Positions 25,466-34,961 of a stretch of 64,000 nt of DNA are shown here, piece after piece. How positions within the stretch are numbered: the stretch's first letter is position 1; each line of letters starts with the position of its first letter. The DNA is from Candidatus Eisenbacteria bacterium. GTDB lineage: Bacteria; Eisenbacteria; RBG-16-71-46. The stretch covers positions 62,001 to 126,000 of the forward strand of contig JADLBL010000003.1 of NCBI GenBank assembly GCA_020847735.1. The letters are read 5' to 3'. The position numbers were made by a program, and so were the translations under genes. The notes under the pieces were generated by a model. It was not told the origin of the DNA and did no database searches. It was given only the letters and a program-made list of their open reading frames with translations.

Positions 25466-28400
25466 ATGTTCCTCTACAAGCTCGAAATCCAGGGATTCAA
25501 GTCGTTCTGCGACCGGACCGACCTGTCGTTCGGGAACGGCATCACCGGCGTCATCGGCCCCAACGGCTGCGGCAAGACCAACGTCTCCGACGCCATCCGC
25601 TGGGTGCTGGGCGAGCAGAGCGCGAAGCAGCTGCGCGGCGACTCGATGGAGGACGTCATCTTCAACGGGTGCCCGACGCGCAAGCCGCTCGGCATGGCGG
25701 AAGTGCACCTGACCTTCAAGAACGACCGCGGCATCCTGCCGACGGAGTTCTCCGAGGTCACGATCTCGCGCCGCGTCTTCCGCTCGGGCATGTCCGAGTA
25801 CTTCCTCAACAAGACGCCCTGCCGGCTCAAGGACATCAAGGACCTGTTCTTCGACACCGGCATGGGCAGCCACGCCTACTCGGTGATCGAGCGCTCGATG
25901 GTGGACAACATCCTCTCGGACAACACGAACCATCGCCGGTTCCTGTTCGAGGAGGCGTCCGGCATCACGAAGTACAAGCAGCGCAAGAAGGAGGCGCTCT
26001 CGAAGCTCGACGCGACCGAGGGCGACCTGACCCGCCTGAACGACATCGTCTTCGAGATCGAGCGCGAGCTGCGCTCGCTCGCCCGCCAGGTGGGCAAGGC
26101 CCGCCGCTACCAGCGCCTGCGCGACGAAGTGCGCGACCTGGACCTGGCGCTGACCGCCGGAGCGATCGAATCGCTCCGCCAGCGCGAGGCGCAGGCGAAG
26201 GACGAGTGGCAGGAGGAGGCCGTGCGCCGCGAGGGCGTGACGGCCGAGCTGGGCTCGCTCGAGGCCCGCCTCAACGACCGCAAGCTGGCGCTGCTCGAGC
26301 TCGAGCGCGAGCTGATGACCGCGCAGGGCGGGCTGCACGACCGCGAGGAGGCGCGCATCGCCGCCGAGCACCACGTCGTGCTGCTGCGCGAGCGTGCGGC
26401 CGGGCTGCTGCGCCGTGCCGACGAGGCCGCCGAGGAGGCCGCACGCATGCGCGAGCGCCTCGTCGAGACGCAGGCGCGCGAGCAGGAGGTGCAGGCGCAT
26501 CTCGCCGACATCCGCGCCCGCCGCGAGACGGCGCAGGTCGAGGCCGAGGCGAACGAGGCTTCGCTCAACCAGCTCGAGCAGGAACTGCGCGCGCGCCGCA
26601 CCGCGGCCGCCACGCACAAGCAGCTGTCGCTGGACCTGTTCTCGGCCGAGGCGGAAAAGAAGGGCAACTGCGCGTCGCTGCGCGAGCGGCAGTCCGCGCT
26701 GGCCGCGCGCCGCGAGGCGGCCGAGGCGCGCCGGGGCGAGCTGCTCGAGCGCGTGGCCGACCTGCAGCGTGCGCTGTCCGAAGGCGCCGAGCGGCGCACC
26801 GAGCTCGAGGAGTCGGTGGCGACGGCGCGCGGCGAGCTCGCCGCCTGCGAGGACGCGATCCGTTCCGTGGACGCGCGCCTGCAGGAGGCCGACGCCTCGC
26901 TGTCGGCGCTGCGCCAGCAGGCGGCGGCGGCCGATTCCCGGCTGGCGACGCTGCTCGAGCTGAAGCGCAACTTCGACGGCGTCTCCGACGGCGTGAAGGC
27001 GCTGCTGCAGCCGGGCGAGACGCCGGTCGGGCTCGCCGGCGTGGTCGCCAACGTGCTCGACGTGCCGCAGCGCTACCTGGACGCGCTCGAAGCCTCGCTC
27101 GGCGAGGCGTCGGCGTTCGTGCTCGCCGAGGATCGCGCCGCGGTCGAAGCCGCGCTCGAGCGGTTGCGCGGCCTCGAGGGCGGGCGGGCGACGCTCGTGG
27201 ACCTGTCGGCGATGAGCGCGCCGCCGCGCATTGACGGCCCCGCGCACGCGGGGGTGCTGGGACGCGCCTCCGAGCTGGTGCGCTGCGAGGAGCGCTTCCG
27301 GCCGCTCGTCGAGCGGCTGCTCGGCTCGGTGTTCGTGGTCGAGTCGCGCGAAGTGGCGGCCGAGCTGGCGCACGCCTCGATCGGCGGCATGCGGTTCGTC
27401 AGCCTCGACGGCGAGGTCTGGGAGCGCGGCCGCGTGCGCGCCGGCAGCGGCAGCACGAGCGGCGGGCTGCTCCACCGCGAGATGGAGATCCGCGAGCTGT
27501 CGGGCCGGCTCGCCGAGCTGTCGCTCGTCATCGAGGGCGCCCAGATCGAGCGCACGGCGCTCGAAGCCTCGCGCGGGACGGCGGTCGAGCAGCGCGATCA
27601 GGCGCGCTGGCTGCTCGACGAGACGAAGACCGCGCTGGAGTCGCAGGTGCGCGAGCTGTCGGGCACCGAGCGCGAGATCGGCTTCGCCGGCAAGGAGGCC
27701 GGTGAGCGCGGCCGCGAGGCCGAAGGCTACGTGCTCGAACTGGGCACGCTCGCCCGCGCGCTCGCGCAGGCCGAGTCGGACCTGAGCGAGTTCCAGGCCG
27801 AGCTGGACGCCGCCCGCGCCCAGCTCGCCGCGGCCGACCTCGAGGTCCGCTCGCTCGAGCTGCAGCGGGACGACGCCGCGGCCCGCGCCCAGGGCTCGCG
27901 CGAGACGCTGCTGCGGCTGTCGCGCGAGTCGGGCGAATACGAGGCCGCGTGGGCGCGCGCCGAGCAGACGGTGCGCGAACTCGAAGCCGGCATCCGCGCC
28001 CGCCAGGACGAAGCCGACCAGCACCGCGCGCGCATCGCCGAGCTCGAAGCCGAGGTCGCAGGCCTGTCGGCCGGGCTCACCGGGCTGCTCGAGTCGGAAA
28101 CCTCCCAGCGGGAACGGGTCGTGGAACTGCAGCGGCGGCACCTGTCGCTCAAGGACGAGGTCGCGGCCGACGACGAGGGTGCCCGGCGCCTGCGCTTCGA
28201 GCATACCGAGCTCGGCGAGCGGCTGCACGTGCTCGAGCTCGACCGCGTGCAGGCCCGCGCGGACCTCGACCGGACGTTCGAGCGCCTGCGCACCGAGTAC
28301 GAAGTGGACCCGGAGAACTGGCAGCCGCAGCCCCTGCCCGAAGGGGTGGACGCCGAGGCCGCACCGGCACGGCTCGAGGACGCGCGCGCCCGGCTGCGCG

Positions 28401-29044
28401 GCATCGGGCCGGTGAACCTGCTGGCGCTCGAGGAGTACGGAAAGAAGAAGGAGCGCTTCACGTTCCTCACCCAGCAGCGCGAGGACCTGCACAAGGCCAA
28501 GGCGCAGCTGCTGGAGGCGATCGAGAAGATCAACGTCACCGCGAGCGAGATGTTCACGGCGACGTTCGGCAAGGTGCAGCAGAACTTCAAGGACATCTTC
28601 AAGACGCTGTTCGAAGGCGGCGACTGCGAGCTGCGCATGGTCGGCGAGGACCCCATGGAGTGCGAGGTCGAGATCGTCGCCAAGCCGCGCGGCAAGCACC
28701 TGCAGAGCATCTCGCTCATGTCCAGCGGCGAACGGGCGCTGACCGCGATCGCGCTGCTGTTCGCCATCTACCTCGTCAAGCCCTCGCCGTTCTGCCTGCT
28801 GGACGAAGTGGACGCGCCGCTCGACGACGCGAACGTGGACCGCTTCCTCAACATGCTGCGCCGCTTCGGCGACCGCACGCAGTTCGTGGTGATCACCCAC
28901 AACAAGAAGACGATGGAGGCGGCCGGCTGCATCTACGGCGTCACCATGCAGGAGCTCGGCGTCTCGAAGCTCGTGTCGGTGAACCTCGACGGCGTGGACG
29001 TGAGCCACGAGTCGCGCCGCGAGGCCGTTCCCGCGTCGCTCTGA
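25466..29044 (+). CDS. smc: Chromosome segregation ATPase SMC
   Basis: 1192 residues, full length. Head: MFLYKLEIQGFKSFCDRT and Walker A GPNGCGKT (31-38). Two long coiled-coil arms are rich in Glu/Arg/Ala heptads. A hinge lies around 500-660 (GVKALLQPGETPVGLAGVV, GGMRFVSLDGEVWERGR). The C-terminal head has signature LMSSGERALTAIALLFAIY and Walker B FCLLDEVDAPLDDANVDRF. It works with ScpAB (not in window) to compact and segregate DNA. ftsY follows, a common pairing (rnc-smc-ftsY). Confidence 0.97.
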   Translation: MFLYKLEIQGFKSFCDRTDLSFGNGITGVIGPNGCGKTNVSDAIRWVLGEQSAKQLRGDSMEDVIFNGCPTRKPLGMAEVHLTFKNDRGILPTEFSEVTISRRVFRSGMSEYFLNKTPCRLKDIKDLFFDTGMGSHAYSVIERSMVDNILSDNTNHRRFLFEEASGITKYKQRKKEALSKLDATEGDLTRLNDIVFEIERELRSLARQVGKARRYQRLRDEVRDLDLALTAGAIESLRQREAQAKDEWQEEAVRREGVTAELGSLEARLNDRKLALLELERELMTAQGGLHDREEARIAAEHHVVLLRERAAGLLRRADEAAEEAARMRERLVETQAREQEVQAHLADIRARRETAQVEAEANEASLNQLEQELRARRTAAATHKQLSLDLFSAEAEKKGNCASLRERQSALAARREAAEARRGELLERVADLQRALSEGAERRTELEESVATARGELAACEDAIRSVDARLQEADASLSALRQQAAAADSRLATLLELKRNFDGVSDGVKALLQPGETPVGLAGVVANVLDVPQRYLDALEASLGEASAFVLAEDRAAVEAALERLRGLEGGRATLVDLSAMSAPPRIDGPAHAGVLGRASELVRCEERFRPLVERLLGSVFVVESREVAAELAHASIGGMRFVSLDGEVWERGRVRAGSGSTSGGLLHREMEIRELSGRLAELSLVIEGAQIERTALEASRGTAVEQRDQARWLLDETKTALESQVRELSGTEREIGFAGKEAGERGREAEGYVLELGTLARALAQAESDLSEFQAELDAARAQLAAADLEVRSLELQRDDAAARAQGSRETLLRLSRESGEYEAAWARAEQTVRELEAGIRARQDEADQHRARIAELEAEVAGLSAGLTGLLESETSQRERVVELQRRHLSLKDEVAADDEGARRLRFEHTELGERLHVLELDRVQARADLDRTFERLRTEYEVDPENWQPQPLPEGVDAEAAPARLEDARARLRGIGPVNLLALEEYGKKKERFTFLTQQREDLHKAKAQLLEAIEKINVTASEMFTATFGKVQQNFKDIFKTLFEGGDCELRMVGEDPMECEVEIVAKPRGKHLQSISLMSSGERALTAIALLFAIYLVKPSPFCLLDEVDAPLDDANVDRFLNMLRRFGDRTQFVVITHNKKTMEAAGCIYGVTMQELGVSKLVSVNLDGVDVSHESRREAVPASL

Positions 29045-29105
29045 GCGCAGCAGGGAGCTTCGCCGTCGGGCCGCGGTCGTCGGGCGGCCCCTCCGGGCCC
29101 ACCGC

Positions 29106-30014
29106 ATGAACCTCTGGAACCGGTTTCGAAACGGCCTGCAGCGCACCCGGGACGCCATCGTCGGCGGGCTGGGCGCGGCGCTCGGGCGCGGCGGGCCGGT
29201 GGACGCCGCGACGCTCGAACGGCTCGAGGAGGCGCTGCTCGCCGCCGACGTCGGACCGGACACGGCCGACCGCCTCATCGAGCGGGCGCGCCGGCTCGTG
29301 GGCGCCGAGCGCGACCTCGACCTGCGCGGGGCGCTCGAGCGCGCCGCCGCCGACCTGCTTCGCGGCACGGGCGAGCCGGCCCGCTTCGAGCCCGGCCCCG
29401 AGAGCCCGTGGGTGGTGCTGATCGTCGGCGTCAACGGCGCGGGCAAGACGACGTTCGCCGGCAAGCTCGCGGCGCGCTTCGCGCGCGAGGGGCACTCGAC
29501 GCTGCTGGTGGCGGCCGACACGTTCAGGGCCGCGGCCTCCGAGCAGCTGGTCGTCTGGGCGGAACGCGCCGGGGTCGAGATCGTGCGGGCGCGGGACGGC
29601 GCCGATCCGTCGTCGGTCGTCCACGACGGGCTGAGCGCGGCGAAGGCGCGTGGCACGCGGGTGGTGCTCGTGGACACCGCCGGCCGGCTGCACACCAGGC
29701 ACAACCTGATGGCCGAGCTCGAGAAGATCGTGCGGGTGTGCGGGCGCGTCGTGCCCGGAGCGCCGCATCACACGCTGCTGGTGCTCGACGGTTCGCAGGG
29801 ACTGAACGGCATCGCGCAGGCGCGCGAGTTCGGAAGGGCGGCCCCGCTGACCAGTCTGGCGGTCACCAAGCTCGACGGCACCTCGCGAGGCGGCGCGGTG
29901 CTGGCGATCGCCGACCAGCTCAGCGTGCCGGTCAGCCTCGTCGGGCTCGGCGAAGGCGTGGACGACTGGGCCCCGTTCGACCCCGAGGCCTACGCACGCG
30001 GTCTGTTCGAGTAG
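29106..30014 (+). CDS. ftsY: Signal recognition particle receptor FtsY
   Basis: 302 residues. N-terminal four-helix N domain, then the GTPase G domain: G1 GVNGAGKT (108-115), DTFRAAASEQL, DTAGR, TKLDGTSRGGA and GLGEGVDD. It receives ribosome-SRP complexes at the membrane. No long acidic A domain is present, only a short amphipathic start (MNLWNRFRNGLQR) that can bind membrane. Confidence 0.96.
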   Translation: MNLWNRFRNGLQRTRDAIVGGLGAALGRGGPVDAATLERLEEALLAADVGPDTADRLIERARRLVGAERDLDLRGALERAAADLLRGTGEPARFEPGPESPWVVLIVGVNGAGKTTFAGKLAARFAREGHSTLLVAADTFRAAASEQLVVWAERAGVEIVRARDGADPSSVVHDGLSAAKARGTRVVLVDTAGRLHTRHNLMAELEKIVRVCGRVVPGAPHHTLLVLDGSQGLNGIAQAREFGRAAPLTSLAVTKLDGTSRGGAVLAIADQLSVPVSLVGLGEGVDDWAPFDPEAYARGLFE

Positions 30015-30035
30015 CCCGCGCGGTCCCGCCGCGCT

Positions 30036-30929
30036 TCAGCGCTTCGGTCGCGCGGGGGCCGGACTTCGCTTCGGCGCGGCCGCGGCCTGCACGGTGCCCG
30101 ACATGCGCCGGCCCGGCGGCAGGATGCGCGGCTGGCCGTCGTGTCCCATCGCCACCAGACGCGCGCTGCCCAGGCCGCGTTCGCGCAGCAGCAGCGGCGT
30201 GCCTTCGCTGGAGCGGCCGATCATCCAGGTGCGGCGGGCGACGATGTTCTCGAGCGATTCGCGGGCGGTATGGGTGATCGGCACGCGCGGATCCATCCAC
30301 GTCACGCGGTTCTCCCGCACCTCGTCGTAGCGCGAACTGTCGCCGAAGGAGCGCGTTGTGGCGGTGCCCTGCCGCACCGAGATCTTGAGGCCGCGGAACT
30401 CGCCCGCCGGCGTGGCCACGGAGTCCACCCCGAGCGTGTCCACGTCCCACATGAGCGGGCGCTTGAACAGATCGCGCACGCGCAACAGGCTGGGCGCGGG
30501 CTCCATCACCACCTCGAGGGGGTGGCCGTCACGGTCCACCTCGTTGATCTGCTTGCGCTGGTACATCTGCATGCGCAGGACCGGCAGGGAGTCGCGGAAG
30601 ATCGAGTAGGACATGAGCGTCGCGATCGCCGTCGGGGCGCCGCCCTTGGGGTCCATCCACGTCTCGATCCAGAAGCAGCTGTCGCCCCAGAACAGCTCCT
30701 CGCCCGCGATGAGGAGGGTCATTTCGTAGTCGTCGTGCATGCCCAGCTCGCTCTCGCCCGTGACGTGGTAGCGCACCCAGTCGCCGACCTTGAAGGTCGG
30801 GCGCGAGGAGTAATCAATGAAGCCGATGGCGTTGACGCGGGTTGCGGTGCGGCCCTGGGCCAGGACGCCGGCGACCAGGAACAGCACACCGGCGAGAAGC
30901 ACGAGGGAAACCACGATGGCACGACGCAT
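30036..30929 (-). CDS. Secreted protein of unknown function
   Basis: 297 residues. A clear signal peptide (MRRAIVVSLVLLAGVLFLVAGVLA) precedes a beta-rich domain starting KVGDWVRYHVTGESELG that alternates acidic and hydrophobic strands. Two Trp-rich segments (FWGDSCFWIETWMDPKG) stand out. The end is basic and Pro/Ala-rich. I do not recognise the family; periplasmic or surface location is likely. It is convergent with ftsY, with 21 bases between stops, and divergent from radC. Confidence 0.75.
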   Translation of the reverse strand: MRRAIVVSLVLLAGVLFLVAGVLAQGRTATRVNAIGFIDYSSRPTFKVGDWVRYHVTGESELGMHDDYEMTLLIAGEELFWGDSCFWIETWMDPKGGAPTAIATLMSYSIFRDSLPVLRMQMYQRKQINEVDRDGHPLEVVMEPAPSLLRVRDLFKRPLMWDVDTLGVDSVATPAGEFRGLKISVRQGTATTRSFGDSSRYDEVRENRVTWMDPRVPITHTARESLENIVARRTWMIGRSSEGTPLLLRERGLGSARLVAMGHDGQPRILPPGRRMSGTVQAAAAPKRSPAPARPKR

Positions 30930-31069
30930 GCCTTGACGCCCCTGGAGGTGGATGGAATCCGGTGGGCGCGGGGCCGCAGGTCGGTCCGGCGCGCGAGAGC
31001 GGCGGGTATTATCGCCGAACGGGCCGGCCTTCGGGAAGCCCGCGAGACCCGCCCCCGCAGGAGTTGGCG

Positions 31070-31792
31070 ATGTCCGAACTCGACCTGACGATTCCCGGGC
31101 CGCGCGAGGCCGGTGACGGACCGGTCGGCGGCGAGCGCGGGCTGCAGGGCCGCGGCACCCGGCCGCGCGAGCGCCTCAGGGACCTGGGCGCCGGCGCGCT
31201 GGCCGACGCCGAACTCTACGCGCTGGTGCTCGGCTCGGGTACGGCCGGGCGCAGCGCGGTGCGCACCGGGCGGATGCTGGCGCGCCGCCCGCCCGCCGAA
31301 CTCGCCGACTGGCCGCTCGCGCGCTGGCTGCACATCGCCGGCATCGGGCCGGCGCGGGCGGCGGCGCTGTGCGCGGCGTTCGAGCTCGGCCGCCGCGCCG
31401 CCGAGCGGCCGGTCGCGGCGGCCGCCATCCGCGGGCCCGACGACGTGCTGGTGCACGTGCGCGACCTGTCGCGGGCGCGGCGCGAGCACTTCGTGGTGTT
31501 GCTGCTCAACGCCCGGCACGAGATGCAGCGCCGCGAGGTGGTCTCGATCGGCAGCCTCAACGCCTCGATCGTGCACCCGCGCGAGGTCTTCCTGCCGGCG
31601 ATCCTGCACTCGGCCGCGAGCGTCGTGCTGGTGCACAACCACCCGAGCGGCGATCCGGAGCCGAGCGAGGAGGATCTTTCCATCACGCGCCGGCTGGTCG
31701 AGGTCGGCGACCTGATCGGGATCGGGGTCCTCGATCACGTGGTCATCGCCTCGCGCGGGCTCGTCAGCTTCCGCGCCCGGCAACTGCTCTAG
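31070..31792 (+). CDS. radC: RadC-family JAB-domain protein (chromosomal copy)
   Basis: 240 residues. An N-terminal helix-hairpin-helix region (LHIAGIGPARAAALCAAFELG) and a C-terminal JAB/MPN metalloprotease-like domain with HNHPSGDPEPSEED (metal ligands H-x-H and D). The biochemical role of the family is unsettled. A TATTAT element (31007-31012) 57 bases upstream may be its -10. The element at 55982 carries a shortened copy whose JAB domain is about 84% identical by hand alignment. Confidence 0.9.
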   Translation: MSELDLTIPGPREAGDGPVGGERGLQGRGTRPRERLRDLGAGALADAELYALVLGSGTAGRSAVRTGRMLARRPPAELADWPLARWLHIAGIGPARAAALCAAFELGRRAAERPVAAAAIRGPDDVLVHVRDLSRARREHFVVLLLNARHEMQRREVVSIGSLNASIVHPREVFLPAILHSAASVVLVHNHPSGDPEPSEEDLSITRRLVEVGDLIGIGVLDHVVIASRGLVSFRARQLL

Positions 31793-31822
31793 GCGACGGC
31801 GCCGCCCGTTGTGGCGGCGGGG

Positions 31823-31855
31823 AAAAACGACGAGGGCGGCGCGTGAGCGCCGCCC
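31823..31855 (-). terminator. Intrinsic terminator of the cold-shock gene
   Basis: On the minus strand, a perfect 9-bp stem GGGCGGCGC/GCGCCGCCC with a 4-base loop (stem 31834-31842 and 31847-31855) is followed within a few bases by five T's (31823-31827). It lies 31 bases after the csp stop and also faces the radC end. Confidence 0.8.
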
Positions 31856-31885
31856 TTGCGTCGTGAAGCGGTACCGCGGGCGAAT

Positions 31886-32086
31886 CTAGGCCCGGCGGAC
31901 GTTCGAAGCCTGCAGGCCCTTCGGCCCACGGACGACGTCGAACTCCACGGCTTCACCCTCGGCGAGCGTCTTGAAGCCCTCGCCCGAGATGGCCGAGTAG
32001 TGCACGAACACGTCCTCGCCACCCTGCTGGGAGATGAAACCGAAACCCTTCGCCTCGTTGAACCACTTCACATTGCCAGTAGCCAC
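31886..32086 (-). CDS. cspA: Cold-shock protein (CspA family)
   Basis: 66 residues. RNA-binding motifs RNP1 KGFGFI and RNP2 VFVHYSAI in a single OB-fold cold-shock domain. GTG start at 32086 with AGGAG seven bases upstream. It acts as an RNA chaperone. The long leader upstream holds a promoter and an internal terminator hairpin (see separate entries), so post-initiation control is likely. The frame is open far upstream but only this portion is conserved. Confidence 0.95.
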   Translation of the reverse strand: MATGNVKWFNEAKGFGFISQQGGEDVFVHYSAISGEGFKTLAEGEAVEFDVVRGPKGLQASNVRRA

Positions 32087-32189
32087 TGAACTGCTCCTGA
32101 TGCTGGGGCAAGCCCCGGATGTCCATCGTCCCTCGCGGGACGTTCGGCCGATTTGGCCGGTGCCTCGGGCTGCGGGGGTGGCACACATG

Positions 32190-32218
32190 AAAAATGCCGC
32201 CGGTCTTTGTCCGGCGGC
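32190..32218 (-). terminator. Intrinsic-terminator hairpin in the csp leader
   Basis: On the minus strand, GCCGCCGG (32218-32211), a 7-base loop, CCGGCGGC (32203-32196), A, then five T's (32194-32190). It lies between the candidate promoter and the csp start, 104 bases before the GTG. Either it ends a short leader RNA (about 60 nt) or it works as an attenuator for cspA. Confidence 0.7.
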
Positions 32219-32258
32219 AATGAACGCATGCGCGACCTGCAACAACCGAAGCGAGCGC

Positions 32259-32287
32259 AGTATCGGCGCAACCGTCGCCGAACGCAA
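32259..32287 (-). promoter_or_regulatory. Candidate promoter of the csp leader
   Basis: Read on the minus strand: TTGCGT (32287-32282), 17 bases, GATACT (32264-32259). Transcription would begin near 32252, just ahead of the terminator hairpin at 32218-32190, giving a csp leader of about 165 nt. Confidence 0.5.
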
Positions 32288-32514
32288 GTCTTTTCTTCGG
32301 GCCCTCCAGAACCGGTCCGACGCGGATTCCGGCGCCGTGCCGGCGTCTCGGCGCCCCGCGTGACGCAAGCGGCCGGAGCGTGCGAGCATGGCGCGCCGAG
32401 GATAGGGCAGTGCACCGCATGGCGAGCTGAAGGGAGCGAACCCTGAACGAAAGCAAGACAGGCGGCGCCGGGGATGCCGGGCTCGCCCGTCGCCGTGAAC
32501 GGCTCTGGGACCGG

Positions 32515-33255
32515 GTGGTGGCCGGACAGCGGTCCGTCCTGCCGCCCGGCGCCCCCGACCGGCTGTGGGAACCCGGCAACGACGCGGAACGCATCGCCGC
32601 GCTCGAGCAGCTCGTGCCCGGCGCGCTCGAGCGGATTCGCACCTGCCTGCGGGTGCTCGGCGCGGCCTCGCCGGAGTGGCACGTGAACCTGCCGCTCGAC
32701 CGGCTGATCGAGCCGTGGCTGATCGACGCCTATTCCGGCGAAGTCGTGGCCGCGGCCGTGGACGACGTGATCGGGGATCCGCTCGGACTCGCCGGAGCCG
32801 CGCGCTGGCTGCTGCACGCGCGCGGAGCGGCTCACGTTCCCTCGCACGACGCCGTGCGGCTCGTGCCCGGGGTCGCGCGCTGGTCGCTGGCCGATCCCGT
32901 GCCGCGCAACCGCACCGAGACGCTCGAGGTGCTCGCCGACATCCAGTCGGCGTTCGTGCTGCCGCTGCTGCACGAGGTGCTCGCGGCGGGCTTCGAGCCC
33001 AGGCCGCTCGCGCCCGAGTGGCGCGACCTGGTGGCGCTCTTCGGGCCCGCCGAGACGTTCTTCGCCTTCGACACGAACCTGCGGCGCGGAACGGGCGATC
33101 GCGCGTTCGCGGCGCTGCTGCTCGCCCGCCGGGGCGAGACCGGCATCCGCCCACGCGTGCGCGAGATGATGGACACGGCCGAACCCGCCGACTTCCACGC
33201 GCTCGCGCTCGCGCTCGAGACGCTGCAGGCGCAGGAGGGGCGGGGGCGTGAGTAG
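32515..33255 (+). CDS. Conserved-looking protein of unknown function, upstream of a methyltransferase
   Basis: 246 residues from GTG 32515. The frame is open further up to about 32443, where a CTG codon follows AGGGAG by six bases, so a non-standard earlier start adding 24 residues is possible. The sequence is mostly alpha-helical and Leu/Ala/Arg-rich, without signal or membrane segments. I recognise no motif. Its 3' end runs into the leader of the methyltransferase gene 95 bases before that ATG, which suggests a two-gene unit. Confidence 0.6.
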   Translation: MVAGQRSVLPPGAPDRLWEPGNDAERIAALEQLVPGALERIRTCLRVLGAASPEWHVNLPLDRLIEPWLIDAYSGEVVAAAVDDVIGDPLGLAGAARWLLHARGAAHVPSHDAVRLVPGVARWSLADPVPRNRTETLEVLADIQSAFVLPLLHEVLAAGFEPRPLAPEWRDLVALFGPAETFFAFDTNLRRGTGDRAFAALLLARRGETGIRPRVREMMDTAEPADFHALALALETLQAQEGRGRE

Positions 33256-33349
33256 CTCGCGTCGCTCCGGGGTGGCGCGTACCGGAACGCGACGCGCCGG
33301 CGTCCGCCGTTTGCACGAAGCCGCGGCATCGCCACCGGAGGCGCTCACG

Positions 33350-34840
33350 ATGAAGCCGCAGTCCATCGAACGCCTGCACCTGTTCGACGAACACGCCTGC
33401 GCCGGGCTGCGCGAGCGCCTCGGCGCGGCCGGCTACGACGGCCCATTCGTCGGCGAAATCGAGAGCGTCGCGCCGCTCAACCTGGAACTGCCGAGACGTC
33501 CGCTGATCCGCCGCGCGCTCGCGCGCCACGGCGGCGCGGTGGCGGATCTGGCGGCGCTCCTGTGCTACGGACAGCCGGTCGAGCGCGCGCGGATCGAGGC
33601 CGCGCTCGGGGCGGAACTGACGGGCGCGCTCGTTTCGGCGGGGCTGGCCTCGGAGTCCGGGGACGGACTCCTGTGCTCGGGCTTCATGCTCGTGCCGCTC
33701 GGAGCGCAATGGTTCCTCTCCGATCCGCTCGATCGGGGAAGCGAAGCGGTGATGGGACCGGGCATGACGACGCTGCTGCTGCACCGGCTGCTGGACGAGC
33801 TGCCGGCGGATTCGGTCCTGGACCTGGGCTGCGGCGCCGGCTCGCTCGCGATCGCGGCCGCGGGCCGCGGCGCGCGCGCCACGGCGGTGGACCTCTCGCC
33901 CCGCGCGCTCGCGATGGCGCGGTTCAACGCCCGCCTGAACGCGGTCGCGCTCGAGACCCTGCGCGGCGACGTCGGCGAGCCGGTCTTCGGGCGCGAGTTC
34001 GGCCTCGTGCTCGCGCAGCCGCCCTACCTGCCGCGGCCCGAGGGCGAAGCCGCGACGACCTACCTGCACGGCGGCCGCCGCGGCGACGAACTGGCGATGC
34101 GCTTCGTCGCCGACAGCGCGCGACTGCTCGCGCCCGGCGGCGTCGCCGCGCTCCACTTCGATTCGGTCGTGACGGCCGACGGGACGCTGCCCGAGCGGCT
34201 GCGGCTCGCGATCGGCGATGCGCCCGCCGAGCTGCTGGCGCTCGTCAGCAGGGGTCCGACGCCCGATCAGCAGGCGATGTTCTACGCGGCCATGGACCAT
34301 CCCGAGCTGGGGGAGGAGTTCGAACGTCTCGCGATCGCAAACCGGGATCATCTCGCGGCGCTCGGAGTCAGCGAGATCTCGCGCGTGCTGGCGGTGCTGC
34401 GCCGCCCGCGGGAGGGCGCAACGCCCGGCGGACGCTACCGGATCGTCCTTCAGGCGCCGCCGGTCAACCGGCTGCGCGCGGGCGCCGTGCGTGAGGCCCT
34501 GGCCGGGCTCGATCTCGCCTCGGGTGATGAAGCCGCGCTGCTCGCGGCGCGCCTTGCGCCGCCCGCCGACGCGACGTTCGCGGGCGAGTGGCATTCGCCG
34601 GCGGACGACTCTCCGCGCGTGCTGAAGATCACCTTCGCCGCCGGTTCGCTCGCGCAGGACCGCGAGCTCGGCGACCGCGGCTGGCTGCTCTGCGGCCTGC
34701 TCGACGGCGCACGCACGGTCGAGCAGGCGGTCGCGCCGTACGCCGAAGCCTGCGGGAGCCCGGCCGATGAGGCGCGGCGCGAGGTCGTGGGTTTCGCGCG
34801 CGACGCCCTCGCCCGCGGGCTGCTGCGCGTCGTCGAATGA
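33350..34840 (+). CDS. SAM-dependent methyltransferase with N-terminal substrate domain and C-terminal PqqD-like winged helix
   Basis: 496 residues from ATG 33350 (GGAGG eight bases before). The frame is open to a GTG at 33248, but the ATG has the better ribosome site. Residues ~40-150 form a helical N-domain. Motif [11 protein letters not shown] lies at 157-166, acidic loop VDLS at ~180-183, and motif [11 protein letters not shown] at ~221-229 (the NPPY-like site of base/amide-N methyltransferases such as HemK/RsmC; here QPPY). The last ~85 residues resemble a PqqD-type domain ([34 protein letters not shown]) that binds peptides in RiPP systems. The combination suggests a protein or peptide target, but this is inference. 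Confidence 0.72.
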   Translation: MKPQSIERLHLFDEHACAGLRERLGAAGYDGPFVGEIESVAPLNLELPRRPLIRRALARHGGAVADLAALLCYGQPVERARIEAALGAELTGALVSAGLASESGDGLLCSGFMLVPLGAQWFLSDPLDRGSEAVMGPGMTTLLLHRLLDELPADSVLDLGCGAGSLAIAAAGRGARATAVDLSPRALAMARFNARLNAVALETLRGDVGEPVFGREFGLVLAQPPYLPRPEGEAATTYLHGGRRGDELAMRFVADSARLLAPGGVAALHFDSVVTADGTLPERLRLAIGDAPAELLALVSRGPTPDQQAMFYAAMDHPELGEEFERLAIANRDHLAALGVSEISRVLAVLRRPREGATPGGRYRIVLQAPPVNRLRAGAVREALAGLDLASGDEAALLAARLAPPADATFAGEWHSPADDSPRVLKITFAAGSLAQDRELGDRGWLLCGLLDGARTVEQAVAPYAEACGSPADEARREVVGFARDALARGLLRVVE

Positions 34841-34961
34841 GCGGGGCGGAGTGGCCGGGTTGGCCGGCGCGCGGCCGGTGGGCACGCGCGCGGCCCTCGC
34901 GCGGGACGTGCTACGCTGCGCGCGATTCCGTCACCGCCACCCCGCAGAAGGAGCGCCCGAA

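Noticed and set aside
25313-29704. Very long open frame (about 1460 codons) antisense to smc
   Set aside because: It mirrors the smc codon pattern in a GC-rich genome; the product is Arg/Ala/Leu/Gly-rich with no domain, while the plus strand encodes a perfect SMC.
30015-30056. CCCGCGCG...CGCGCGGG hairpin between ftsY and the convergent gene as a terminator
   Set aside because: The loop is 26 bases, there is no T-run on either strand, and one arm lies inside the coding end of the minus-strand gene.
31887-34885. About 1000-codon minus-strand frame continuing upstream of the cold-shock gene
   Set aside because: Only the last 66 codons resemble a protein family; the rest is a shadow of the methyltransferase and leader DNA with the terminator and promoter of csp.
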